Assembly (NCBI GenBank): GCA_023666835.1
Contig: JAMPBJ010000005.1
Span: forward strand, 1 to 46,382
Reading direction: 5' to 3'
DNA from: Bacteroides sp.
GTDB taxonomy: Bacteria > Bacteroidota > Bacteroidia > Bacteroidales > Muribaculaceae
Length of the DNA stretch: 46,382 bases
The notes below the pieces were generated by a model. It saw only the letters and a program-made list of their open reading frames with translations. It ran no database searches and had not been told where the DNA came from. The stretch's first letter is position 1. Each line of letters starts with the position of its first letter. Of this stretch, positions 21,217 to 29,332 are shown piece by piece. The position numbers were made by a program, and so were the translations under genes.

Positions 21217-21367
21217 CTTAGTTCTTGTTTTACTTTTTCGTTTATTAAATCTGTTTGTTTTCTATAATCTTTCTTATACACTTTCACGCATATCAAGACC
21301 CAATTATCACATTATCCCTCAACGGATTAGCAACAATCAGAGCCTTAATTATGCTTAAAAAGCGATG

Positions 21368-21399
21368 CAAAGATACTTACTAATTTTCTAATTACCAAA
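21368..21399 (-). promoter_or_regulatory. Main promoter of the ribosomal-protein operon
   Basis: On the minus strand a perfect TTTG (21396-21399) is followed after exactly 20 bases by a perfect TATCTTTG (21368-21375). Transcription would start near 21361. The roughly 145-base leader to rpsL (21217-21361) holds no ORF. The rest of the gap up to 21607 contains only AT-rich DNA and the rfbC terminator. Confidence 0.85.
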
Positions 21400-21559
21400 T
21401 AATTTACAATTCTTTTTATAACCTTTTTTCCAATCACATTCCTTTTTCATTTCTACATCGTGAAAACTCTCACACCATCAATTTCATCAAAGTATCAGTT
21501 AAAGATAATAAATTTTAGTTAAGGATTGTATGATTGTGGGGTCTTTCATATAAAACATC

Positions 21560-21585
21560 GAAAGCCGGTCAAACGGCCGGCCTTC
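21560..21585 (-). terminator. Terminator after the rfbC-like gene
   Basis: As minus-strand RNA, GAAGGCCGG pairs with CCGGCTTTC (nine pairs, one G-U), followed by a moderately T-rich stretch. It lies 22 bases after the epimerase stop codon and upstream of the ribosomal operon promoter, which it would insulate. Confidence 0.65.
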
Positions 21586-21607
21586 TTATTCATCTACAGT
21601 CATTATA

Positions 21608-22153
21608 TCAAAAAGGAGTGATATCACAAAGTGCAATGCCGCGTAAATCTTTCTCTGACAAAAGCAACTCTGATTCGGGCAATCGCCAGTCAATACCGAG
21701 AGCCAGATCGTTGAACATCAACGTGGCCTCCGACTGAGGTGCATAAACGTTGTCGACCTTATATTGGAACTGCGCAGTGTCAGAAAGTACCACAAAGCCG
21801 TGGGCAAAACCTCGGGGGATGAAGAGTTGGCGGGCATTGTCTTGCGACAATTCAACAGCCACATGACGGCCAAATGTAGGCGAATCACCGCGGAGATCCA
21901 CCGCAACATCAAGCACAGCTCCCTGCGACACCCTGACGAGTTTGGCTTGCGACCACTCGCCACGTTGAAAATGCAGCCCGCGGAGAACACCTTTCGAAGA
22001 AAACGACTCATTGTCTTGCACAAAATTCACAGGACCGACATTTTCCGTAAACTCTTCCTTTCTAAACGATTCCATGAAATATCCTCTGGCGTCGCCGAAA
22101 CGCTTTGGCTCTATGATCCACACTCCGGGAATCGCCGTTGCAATGTAATTCAT
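21608..22153 (-). CDS. rfbC: dTDP-4-dehydrorhamnose 3,5-epimerase (RmlC)
   Basis: A 181-residue cupin enzyme of the dTDP-L-rhamnose pathway, which supplies rhamnose for surface polysaccharides. Family signatures are the start (IEPKRFGDARGYFMESF), QDNESFSSKGVLRGLHFQ with the catalytic His, VLDVAVDLRGDSPTFG, PRGFAHGFVVLSD and QYKVDNVYAPQSE with the active-site Tyr. The usual partners rfbA, rfbB and rfbD are not adjacent, so it is an orphan here. It is divergent from the GlmU-like gene, with 85 bases between the starts. Confidence 0.93.
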   Translation of the reverse strand: MNYIATAIPGVWIIEPKRFGDARGYFMESFRKEEFTENVGPVNFVQDNESFSSKGVLRGLHFQRGEWSQAKLVRVSQGAVLDVAVDLRGDSPTFGRHVAVELSQDNARQLFIPRGFAHGFVVLSDTAQFQYKVDNVYAPQSEATLMFNDLALGIDWRLPESELLLSEKDLRGIALCDITPF

Positions 22154-22182
22154 AATGATTGGTTCCGCTTGTTATTTTTTCG

Positions 22183-22190
22183 CAAAATTA
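22183..22190 (-). promoter_or_regulatory. -7 box of the rfbC promoter
   Basis: TAATTTTG on the minus strand fits TAnnTTTG and lies 30 bases before the rfbC start. No TTTG is seen 19-21 bases upstream, so the assignment rests on the -7 element alone. Confidence 0.4.
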
Positions 22191-22238
22191 GTAATAATTC
22201 GTAAATTTGCCACCAACACTACACATATATATAATATA

Positions 22239-23426
22239 ATGACCGATTATATACTTTACGACATACCGCAAGTGAGGGTACGCCTTTTACCCCTCGCTTT
22301 CACCCGACCGATCTCAGAATTCATCATAGGCATCGACCGCATCGTCGACAAATGGTCGCGAGCACTCGGAGTCACTCCAAAATGTCTGACGGCCGACTAT
22401 CTGTCAGAAGTCTACCCTTGCACACAGCCATCCGCCGACAGCCTAATAATTGCCTCAAACGTCATTCCGACGCCCGAACTTGTCGAAGCCATAAACACCT
22501 TGCAAAACGGACAGAAACTGACATCCAATTCCGGAGAACTCCTCGCCGCACACACAGCCTGCATAGAATCCGCTGACACGCTACCTGGACTGGTCTTCGA
22601 ACAAGATGTAACAATCATTACCCGGCCATACCATCTTTTCACGCACAATCATGACGTTCTTCTTGCAGATTTTAATTCCCTTACCGGCAACGAAGAATCA
22701 CAACCCATCAGCAGTTCATGCACAGTGATAGGCGATCCCAGTCTTATCCATATAGCTGCGGGAGCAAAAGTGGAAGGCGCATTTCTCAACACCACCGCAG
22801 GCCCGATCTACATCGGACGAAATGCAGAAGTGATGGAGGGTTGCTGCCTCCGTGGCCCGATTGCCATCGCCGAATCATCAACAGTCAACATGGGCACACG
22901 CATCTACGGCGCCACCACCATCGGTCCGCATTGCAAAGTGGGCGGAGAGATCAACAACGTAATCTTCTTCCCCTACTCCAACAAGGCTCACGATGGTTTT
23001 CTTGGCAACGCAGTCATAGGATCCTGGTGCAACATAGGTGCCGGTGCAGTGGCTTCCAATCTAAAAAACGACTACACTGAGATTAAACTTTGGGACTACG
23101 AAACACACCGCTTTCTGCGCACCGGGTTGCAATTTTGCGGACTCATTATGGGCGACCATTCAAAAGCAGGCATCAACACGATGTTCAACACAGCCACCGT
23201 GACCGGCGTAGGTGTCAACATCCACGGCACCGGATTTCCGCGCAACTTCGTCGCATCTTTCAGCGAAGGCTCAGCCAGCGCCGGATTCACTGATGTCAGC
23301 ATGAACAAATTTTTCGCCATTGCCCAACGCGTAATGGCACGTCGTGGCATCGAACTTACCGATGAATGGCGAAGAGTGTTCAATCATATCCACGAGCTGA
23401 CGGATCAACTGCGATCGTGTCCTTAG
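22239..23426 (+). CDS. GlmU-like bifunctional sugar nucleotidyltransferase/acetyltransferase
   Basis: A 395-residue protein of the Bacteroidota GlmU-like family, thought to make UDP-GlcNAc for peptidoglycan and lipid A where classical GlmU is missing. The N-terminal part has the altered nucleotidyltransferase signature LLPLAFTRPISEFIIGIDRI. From about residue 165 a left-handed beta helix of hexapeptide turns begins (IGDPSLIHIAAGAKVEGAFL, IYIGRNAEVMEGC), ending with GSWCNIGAGAVASNLKNDY and TMFNTATVTGVGVN. I take the ATG at 22239 because MTDYILYDIPQ is the natural start; an open frame upstream adds 28 unrelated residues. Its 3' end overlaps a small ORF on the other strand by 47 bases. Confidence 0.88.
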   Translation: MTDYILYDIPQVRVRLLPLAFTRPISEFIIGIDRIVDKWSRALGVTPKCLTADYLSEVYPCTQPSADSLIIASNVIPTPELVEAINTLQNGQKLTSNSGELLAAHTACIESADTLPGLVFEQDVTIITRPYHLFTHNHDVLLADFNSLTGNEESQPISSSCTVIGDPSLIHIAAGAKVEGAFLNTTAGPIYIGRNAEVMEGCCLRGPIAIAESSTVNMGTRIYGATTIGPHCKVGGEINNVIFFPYSNKAHDGFLGNAVIGSWCNIGAGAVASNLKNDYTEIKLWDYETHRFLRTGLQFCGLIMGDHSKAGINTMFNTATVTGVGVNIHGTGFPRNFVASFSEGSASAGFTDVSMNKFFAIAQRVMARRGIELTDEWRRVFNHIHELTDQLRSCP

Positions 23427-23553
23427 CCATCAGCTGCTGGGGCGAAACCACCGAGTGCTTCACCTCATAGGATATCTTGTTGAGTTGGAGCGGCGTCAGT
23501 TCGACGGCATCGTTCAATTCAGGCTTGGTTATCTGTCGTATCTGCTTCTTCAT
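23380..23553 (-). CDS. Small ORF (57 codons) following the VKOR gene; possible peptide
   Basis: An unannotatable-size ORF starting MKKQIRQITKPEL, continuing LTPLQLNKISYEVKH and ending DPSARGYD before TGA. It begins 35 bases inside the end of the VKOR gene in another frame and runs 47 bases into the end of the convergent GlmU-like gene. The middle 92 bases (23427-23518) belong to no other gene, yet stay open and have coding-like codon use. It has no cysteine, no signal peptide, no transmembrane segment and no Gly-Gly leader site. I do not recognise a family. It could be a peptide handled by the upstream radical SAM/thioredoxin/VKOR proteins, or a chance ORF. Confidence 0.45.
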   Translation of the reverse strand: MKKQIRQITKPELNDAVELTPLQLNKISYEVKHSVVSPQQLMAKDTIAVDPSARGYD

Positions 23554-24556
23554 TTTTCAACGCATTTTCTATTATTGGCATCAGGGCATTAAGCCCGAGC
23601 ATAACGCCGAGGTAGGCTGCGCCCACTGCCACCAAAGTCCACGTCAGTGGCCATGCATCGTGCAACCAGCCTCCGGCAAGATAGGCAAAGAAGCACAACC
23701 ACAATGTGCACTGTACTCCAACACACAACGTGCACCAATGATGCGCTCTGAACCGTTGATACCAGATGCTCCAGACCGTAAATGGCAAACAGCACACATT
23801 GCATAGCGCAAGCCAGGGAAGTGTTTCGGGCGATATCAAAAGTGAAACAAGACTGACTGAAAAATACGAGAATCCGACTTCACTCCATCCAAACAGGCCA
23901 AAGAACTTCGAGGCGCTCATCTCAAGAATCCTATCGCAGCCGCCTTTTTGTAGCACACCGCACACCTTGTCGCCCGTCTTTGTGCTGACATTCATCGACT
24001 TCATCACCAGCAGGGTGGTAAAGAAGAGTCCGACAAGGTCAAACAATATCAGGGCCATCGTAGGCACATGATCGTAGAGATGTCGAGTTGCCACAAGATA
24101 GATAAGGATAAACAGGGCGCATCCGAGAAACACCCATTTCTTCATCCTTTTCAAAGCTTCTATACGTGCGTGGAAAGCATAGTTCGGCTCGATGGAAGCA
24201 GCCGTTGGATACGATAACATGACCTCACCGGTCCATGCTTTAACAAAATTCGCCAACGAGATCTCTTCGGCAATGCCTTGTGAATAATACGTAAGTTCAT
24301 CCTTCGAAAGATCGCTGACCACTACCGGACCTTTGATCGTATTGGCGATAAAAGGCGTATCTAGTTTGGTTATTTCCTTGCGATCGCAAAGCGACAGACC
24401 CTCTGACTTTATACCATATGTGTCCAACACTTTTTTCAACCCAAAAAGTGTTTTGAACGGCATATCGTCTATTTGCTTCTCGGCATAATCGGCCGTAAAT
24501 GGCACGCCAAGCAGCATCAGATAGTCCTCGATCAATGACGAACCTGTCTTTTTCAT
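23519..24556 (-). CDS. C39-like domain fused to a vitamin K epoxide reductase (VKOR) membrane domain
   Basis: A 345-residue inner-membrane protein. Residues about 1-120 resemble the peptidase C39 fold of bacteriocin exporters (DTYGIKSEGLSL, then TPFIANTIKGPVVVSD, ending NFVKAWTGEVMLSYP), but the catalytic Cys and His are missing. It may bind substrate rather than cleave it. From about residue 135 at least four hydrophobic helices form a VKOR domain. All four redox cysteines are present: the loop pair in VCGVLQKGGCDRIL and the active-site pair in HWCTLCVGVQ. VKOR homologues reoxidise thioredoxin-like partners using quinone. The ATG at 24556 overlaps the thioredoxin stop by one base (TGATG); a GTG one codon upstream is a less likely start. 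Confidence 0.85.
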   Translation of the reverse strand: MKKTGSSLIEDYLMLLGVPFTADYAEKQIDDMPFKTLFGLKKVLDTYGIKSEGLSLCDRKEITKLDTPFIANTIKGPVVVSDLSKDELTYYSQGIAEEISLANFVKAWTGEVMLSYPTAASIEPNYAFHARIEALKRMKKWVFLGCALFILIYLVATRHLYDHVPTMALILFDLVGLFFTTLLVMKSMNVSTKTGDKVCGVLQKGGCDRILEMSASKFFGLFGWSEVGFSYFSVSLVSLLISPETLPWLALCNVCCLPFTVWSIWYQRFRAHHWCTLCVGVQCTLWLCFFAYLAGGWLHDAWPLTWTLVAVGAAYLGVMLGLNALMPIIENALKNEEADTTDNQA

Positions 24557-24849
24557 CACATGGCGGATTCGATGCGCGACAACAGAAGCTGGCCATCCAT
24601 TTCACCTGCCTGACGCCATACCTCCCGGCCATTCCGGTAAAGGATGAACGTAGGAGTCGACTGAACATCTTCCTCCTCGGCTATTGCATCATTTTTATCA
24701 ATATCGAGTTGGTATACATCCACCTGTCCCTCCAGCAACTCTTTCAGTTGCTCAACCACGGGCATCATACGTTGGCAATGAGGACACCAAGTAGCATAAA
24801 ACTCCACTAAAACGACTTTACTTGAACTGATGATATCTGAGTAATCCAT
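24556..24849 (-). CDS. Thioredoxin-like protein with CPHC active site
   Basis: A 97-residue single-domain thioredoxin fold. VVLVEFYATWCPHCQRMMPVVEQL holds the redox pair with the DsbA-like dipeptide Pro-His rather than Gly-Pro, which generally gives a more oxidising protein. The cis-proline loop (VQSTPTFILYRNGREV) is present. No signal peptide is visible, so it would be cytoplasmic unless exported in some other way. It is directly coupled to the VKOR gene, its most likely redox partner. The gap to the upstream radical SAM gene is 83 bases and holds no convincing promoter. Confidence 0.88.
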   Translation of the reverse strand: MDYSDIISSSKVVLVEFYATWCPHCQRMMPVVEQLKELLEGQVDVYQLDIDKNDAIAEEEDVQSTPTFILYRNGREVWRQAGEMDGQLLLSRIESAM

Positions 24850-24932
24850 AATACGAGAATTTTAATAGTCATATATTAAACATTCACGGCGTGTCCAAAG
24901 TTGGAATATCCAGCAATTTTTTCATTCAATCA

Positions 24933-25958
24933 TCACTTCACGTTGTAGTTCAGCTTGACTGTAGTATCCTTTGATATTTTTCGTGAAAAGCCGGGCAAAA
25001 GCGCTGCCGAAAGCAACTTTCTCCCTGTGTGGTTTCTACGATGCCACAACCTGAAATCATCACCATTACGATAGAAATCATCAGAGGAATACACCCCGGC
25101 ATGATCCACATAGCAGTATGTGACAAATTCAAACAAAAGCTCCCTGTCATCCACACGCTCGTTGACCCGATCAAGATCATCACGACCCGGCACAAGACAA
25201 GCCACTCCCCTGCGTTTGCATTCTTCAGCTATCCTGCCTATCACTTCATCGTATCGCCGCTTGATCGGAGTGAGGTCAAAATTATTGTAACTTGTTTCAC
25301 CAAGTTTTTGAACCGGTCGCACCTGCACGACATCTATCGGGCAATCACCCACAAGATCGAACAGACCATTTAATTCCTCAAAATTGTCAGCATTGACAGT
25401 GTAGTTGACACGTAGTCGCAATCCCTTGTCACATTTGACCACTCTGACCATCTCCAACACAGCTTTCAACTGTTCGAACGATGCACCATCCATAAGCCAT
25501 TCATAAGTGTCGCGACTCGTGCCATGCATCGAAAGAGTCAGCTCATCCAAGCCCTCATCGACCCACTTCTGAAGCATTTCCAACGTCAGTCGTTGTCCAT
25601 TTGTAGTCACAGACACATAAGGCACTCCGCAATTCTTTGCATCGGCAATGATTTGCGAGATGCGATTATCGAGCGTTGGCTCGGCACCACACCCAATCTG
25701 CACCTTCAACGCTCTGGAATATAACCCTCGAGCCACCGCCGACAACTGCCCGTCGGTCATTCGACCTTTCAGACGCAATCGTGCCTCCGGATCACTGAAC
25801 GCACACATTCTGCACCGGAGATTGCAGGCCACAACCGGATCAATATAAACACCGATCATACGTCGACGTCCCACATAGGCCAGCCACAGCATCAAAAGCC
25901 TCAAACGCGGACTTTTTACACCGGTCACCCGCTTCAGTGTTTTGTAGATATCCATCAT
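24933..25958 (-). CDS. Radical SAM protein of unknown substrate
   Basis: A 341-residue radical SAM enzyme. The iron-sulfur motif CNLRCRMC (Cx3Cx2C) is at about residues 45-52, followed by the SAM-binding VQIGCGAEPTLD and VTTNGQRLT and by LTLSMHGTSRDTYEWLM, a pattern close to MoaA/peptide-modifying enzymes. The C-terminal half has scattered cysteines (GDCPID, EECKRRGVAC, VTYCYVD) but no clear SPASM-type cluster set. The start ATG at 25958 overlaps the antiporter stop by one base (TGATG). The substrate is unknown; the neighbourhood suggests a peptide or protein. Confidence 0.85.
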   Translation of the reverse strand: MMDIYKTLKRVTGVKSPRLRLLMLWLAYVGRRRMIGVYIDPVVACNLRCRMCAFSDPEARLRLKGRMTDGQLSAVARGLYSRALKVQIGCGAEPTLDNRISQIIADAKNCGVPYVSVTTNGQRLTLEMLQKWVDEGLDELTLSMHGTSRDTYEWLMDGASFEQLKAVLEMVRVVKCDKGLRLRVNYTVNADNFEELNGLFDLVGDCPIDVVQVRPVQKLGETSYNNFDLTPIKRRYDEVIGRIAEECKRRGVACLVPGRDDLDRVNERVDDRELLFEFVTYCYVDHAGVYSSDDFYRNGDDFRLWHRRNHTGRKLLSAALLPGFSRKISKDTTVKLNYNVK

Positions 25959-28147
25959 CAGAAATCGGTATCGCGTTCATCGCCTTCCGGGCCACTGTGT
26001 TTCCTGCCGGCCCGACGCGACCTATAGGCCGTTTTCAATTTCAACCAGAGCGAAATCGGCGCAGCCTCAACATCGGCCGACATCGTATCGGCCACAGCCA
26101 TCACCGGGACCTCATCGCCAAATTGTTCGGGATAAATTACCAGCAGATTATTTTGTGAAAAATATTTGCGCAGGAATTCCGGCAGCGTGTCCATATCCGA
26201 TGTAAACGAAACCGAGGTGCGTCGGGCACTGACTACAACAAACAGATCGTCGGTGCGGATTTTGTTGCTCAGCAGCACAAGGTCATCCCATTCCTCGGTC
26301 AATCTGTACTCCGATCTGATTTCGTAGCGGCCAACCCTTAGCACGGTGCTGATATACTTGCGCGTTTCGGCTGATGAATAGAATATCACGCGGCATCCAA
26401 GTTGGCGCGTCAGATTGCCTATCGATTTTACCCAATGGGAGAACCCGGTCTCAAACTGCGCCTTGTCGGGAACGAAGACCACAATGCGACGCATAGTGTT
26501 GACCGGTATGAAACAACGGGAAATAACCACCATCCGGAATGTGGCCTTCAAAAGCTGTGTCAGTTTTTCGCCAAAGAAAGAATCGATCACCGTGCTGCGT
26601 CTGTGCAGTCCGATCACCACCTCATTGATATCGCGCTCCTCAATCGTGTTAAGCACTCCGGTCACGAAATTAAGATCGTAGCGATCAATGCTTTTTAATT
26701 GAAAGTCCATAGCCGAAGCAACATGAACGGCTACATCAAGCGAATTTTTTCCGGCCGCTCTCGACGCCGGCATGTTATCGTTTCTGACATGCAGAGCATA
26801 CATTTTGTTGCGCAACTTGTTGCCGTCATTCATGAGCATAGCCAGACTGACGAGCTCATTTGCCGTCACCGGATTCACCACAGGGATAAGAGTGCGGATA
26901 CCCTTTTCGCGCTTCACCTCCTTTTCCACTTCCGAGATTTCGCCCAATGACATCACCTTCAATCGCTGCGCAGCTCGCGAGGTACCGATCGACGACACTG
27001 TACATGTGATCAGAATCATCAAAATGGTGCCGTTGAGGATGTGCTCATCAAACACTCCTACATTAAACCCGATGGTCACAACCGCTAATGCAACGGCCGT
27101 ATGCGCATTCGACAACTGGTAGAGCATCGACCTGTCGGCACTTCTCATGCCGAAAGTGCGTTGGGTCAAAAACGCTGCAAGCCATTTTCCAAACATCGCC
27201 ACAGCACTCATCACAGCAGCGACATACACAGTGTTCCACCCCGAAGTGAGCACTCTGACATTTATAAGCATACCCACCCCGATAAGGAAGTAGGGAATAA
27301 ATATGGCATTGCCCACAAATTCTATGCGCGACATCAACGGCGACCTGACAGGTATGAATCGGTTGAGAACAATTCCTGCATAGAATGCACCGAACACCCC
27401 TTCGATGTCAATCGCTATCGCTGCTTGCGCCGATAGAAACATCATTGCAAGCACATAGATAAACTGCATGACACCGTCGTTGTATTTTCTGAAAAACCAT
27501 CGGGTCAGTCGGGGGAATATATACGCTATTGCACCACAATACAGCACAAGCGAACCGGCGAGTCGTAACAGCATGGAAAAACTAAACTCACCCTCGCGTT
27601 CGATACCCAACGACGCGGCCAAAACCATCAGCGAACCAAGCACAGTAAAGATAGTACCGGCAATGGCTATTACGACAGCAGGATTTTTCTGCAATCCGAA
27701 TCGCGACACGATCGGATAGGCAAGTAGCGTGTGGGCGGCAAACATTGACGCCAGCATCAGCGACGAAACTCCTTTAAGTCCCAAAAGATATATGGCAGCA
27801 AGCGCACCGACGATCAGTGGCACGAAAAACGTATACAAACCGAATATCAATCCCCTGCGTAAATTCTTCTTCAGGTGATACATATCGATCTCCACACCGG
27901 CCAAAAACATCAGGTACAGCAGACCGACTTGTCCGAACACCTCAAAACTCATATCGCGCGACAGCACATTGAAGCCGTAGGGTCCCACAGCCACTCCGGC
28001 AATGATCAGTCCGATCACATGCGGTATTCTGATTCGGGTCAGGAGCATGGGAGCGAACAAAATCAGCGAAAGCACAACGAGAAATATTCCCACAGGTGAA
28101 GTCACCAAAGGTGTAGCTATCGGTATTGTGATGGCTGATGTGATCAT
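25958..28147 (-). CDS. CPA2-family cation:proton antiporter
   Basis: A 729-residue membrane protein. Residues about 15-400 contain roughly 12 hydrophobic helices of the Na+/H+ exchanger type (IPHVIGLIIAGVAVGPYGFN, LLYLMFLAGVEIDMYHLKK, DIEGVFGAFYAGIVLNR). The remaining 300 residues are a cytosolic region resembling tandem universal-stress-protein folds (NEVVIGLHRRSTVIDSFFGE), probably regulatory. It would exchange Na+ or K+ for protons at the inner membrane. It follows asd by 54 bases with no terminator between, and its stop is fused to the radical SAM start. Confidence 0.9.
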   Translation of the reverse strand: MITSAITIPIATPLVTSPVGIFLVVLSLILFAPMLLTRIRIPHVIGLIIAGVAVGPYGFNVLSRDMSFEVFGQVGLLYLMFLAGVEIDMYHLKKNLRRGLIFGLYTFFVPLIVGALAAIYLLGLKGVSSLMLASMFAAHTLLAYPIVSRFGLQKNPAVVIAIAGTIFTVLGSLMVLAASLGIEREGEFSFSMLLRLAGSLVLYCGAIAYIFPRLTRWFFRKYNDGVMQFIYVLAMMFLSAQAAIAIDIEGVFGAFYAGIVLNRFIPVRSPLMSRIEFVGNAIFIPYFLIGVGMLINVRVLTSGWNTVYVAAVMSAVAMFGKWLAAFLTQRTFGMRSADRSMLYQLSNAHTAVALAVVTIGFNVGVFDEHILNGTILMILITCTVSSIGTSRAAQRLKVMSLGEISEVEKEVKREKGIRTLIPVVNPVTANELVSLAMLMNDGNKLRNKMYALHVRNDNMPASRAAGKNSLDVAVHVASAMDFQLKSIDRYDLNFVTGVLNTIEERDINEVVIGLHRRSTVIDSFFGEKLTQLLKATFRMVVISRCFIPVNTMRRIVVFVPDKAQFETGFSHWVKSIGNLTRQLGCRVIFYSSAETRKYISTVLRVGRYEIRSEYRLTEEWDDLVLLSNKIRTDDLFVVVSARRTSVSFTSDMDTLPEFLRKYFSQNNLLVIYPEQFGDEVPVMAVADTMSADVEAAPISLWLKLKTAYRSRRAGRKHSGPEGDERDTDF

Positions 28148-28201
28148 CGTCTTGTTTCTATCGCTCTGTCGTCTGAATCACAAACGACGTTTCGGGGAAT
28201 A

Positions 28202-29209
28202 TTATTTTTTGTGTGCGAGGATATACTGGGCTATTTGAACGGCATTGAGGGCAGCACCTTTCTTGATCTGATCGCCCACAATCCAGAACGATAATCCGTT
28301 TTCGTTGGTGAGATCTTTTCGCAGACGACCCACATACACCGGATCTTGATCGGCGATATCCAGTGGCATGGGATAAACCTTTTCCGCCGGACGATCAAGC
28401 AGCACGACACCTTCAGCTTTGCTCAAAGCCGAGCGCACTTCGTCGAGCTGAAGAGGCTTTGCGGTCTCTACCCATACAGCCTCACTGTGGGCACGCATCA
28501 CAGGCACTCGAACACAAGTGGCCGACACATCCAGATCAGGAGCATGCATAATCTTCTTTGTCTCATTATACATCTTCATCTCTTCCTTAGTATAGCCATT
28601 ATCAAGGAAGACATCAACCTGGGGGATAACATTGTAGGCCAACTGATAAGCAAATTTCTCAACTGTCGCCTTTTCGCCGCGCTGGAGCTGGGCATGCTGC
28701 TCCACCAGTTCGGCCATAGCCGATGCACCGGCGCCCGATGCTGCCTGATATGTGGCCACATGGACACGCTTTATCGGACTCATATCGTTGATCGGCTTCA
28801 AAGCCACTACCATCTGTATCGTGGTGCAGTTAGGATTGGCTATAATATTACGGGGAGTATTGAATGCATCCTCACCATTGACTTCAGGGACAACCAAAGG
28901 CACATCCACGTCCATTCGAAATGCGCTCGAATTGTCGATCATCAAAGCTCCATGCTTTGTGATTGTTGATGCGTACTCCTTGGAAACTCCGGCCCCGGCC
29001 GATGTGAAAGCAATGTCGATATCTTTGAAATCATCGCCGTGAACAAGCTCTCTGACTTCATAGTCTTTGCCACGAAACTTATATATGCGGCCGGCACTTC
29101 TTTTTGAGCCGAAAAGCACCAACTTGTCTATAGGAAAATTCTGCTGGTCAAGCACTCTGAGAAACTCTTGACCTACGGCGCCGCTGGCACCTACAATTGC
29201 AATATTCAT
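28202..29209 (-). CDS. asd: Aspartate-semialdehyde dehydrogenase
   Basis: A 335-residue NADPH enzyme that makes aspartate semialdehyde for lysine, diaminopimelate, threonine and methionine. It has the Rossmann start [20 protein letters not shown], the [10 protein letters not shown] loop, the catalytic Cys in [23 protein letters not shown], and the active-site His in [14 protein letters not shown] start at the ATG at 29209; an in-frame ATG 48 bases upstream would add residues that do not belong to the family and include the promoter. It heads the downstream operon. Confidence 0.96.
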   Translation of the reverse strand: MNIAIVGASGAVGQEFLRVLDQQNFPIDKLVLFGSKRSAGRIYKFRGKDYEVRELVHGDDFKDIDIAFTSAGAGVSKEYASTITKHGALMIDNSSAFRMDVDVPLVVPEVNGEDAFNTPRNIIANPNCTTIQMVVALKPINDMSPIKRVHVATYQAASGAGASAMAELVEQHAQLQRGEKATVEKFAYQLAYNVIPQVDVFLDNGYTKEEMKMYNETKKIMHAPDLDVSATCVRVPVMRAHSEAVWVETAKPLQLDEVRSALSKAEGVVLLDRPAEKVYPMPLDIADQDPVYVGRLRKDLTNENGLSFWIVGDQIKKGAALNAVQIAQYILAHKK

Positions 29210-29226
29210 AATGATAATGTTTTTCG

Positions 29227-29258
29227 CAAAAATAGCTAATTTTTCCCACATCCGCAAC
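29227..29258 (-). promoter_or_regulatory. Promoter of the asd operon
   Basis: On the minus strand GTTG (29255-29258) stands 20 bases upstream of TATTTTTG (29227-29234), a full match to TAnnTTTG. The predicted transcript starts about 10 bases before the asd ATG, giving a very short leader. Confidence 0.65.
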
Positions 29259-29264
29259 AGTCAT

Positions 29265-29304
29265 AAAAAAGCCGACGGAGACCTAAGTATCATGGTCTCC
29301 GTCG
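29265..29304 (-). terminator. Terminator of the small outer-membrane protein operon
   Basis: A perfect 11-bp inverted repeat CGACGGAGACC/GGTCTCCGTCG (29273-29283 with 29294-29304) has a 10-base loop. On the minus strand it is followed by a run of T (29265-29270). It ends transcription from the 79-residue gene immediately before the asd promoter. Confidence 0.9.
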
Positions 29305-29332
29305 AAGTTATAGCTATATCACACCGGATACT

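Noticed and set aside
22155-22238. 28-residue N-terminal extension of the GlmU-like gene
   Set aside because: The extension runs through the divergent promoter region; the family starts at MTDYILYD.
24896-24903. CAACTTTG before the Trx gene as a -7 promoter box
   Set aside because: The first base deviates from TAnnTTTG and no TTTG is found at the right distance.
24884-24925. A 13-codon ORF (MKKLLDIPTLDTP) between the radical SAM and Trx genes
   Set aside because: It is short enough to arise by chance and has no second line of evidence; it could be a leader peptide, but nothing supports it.
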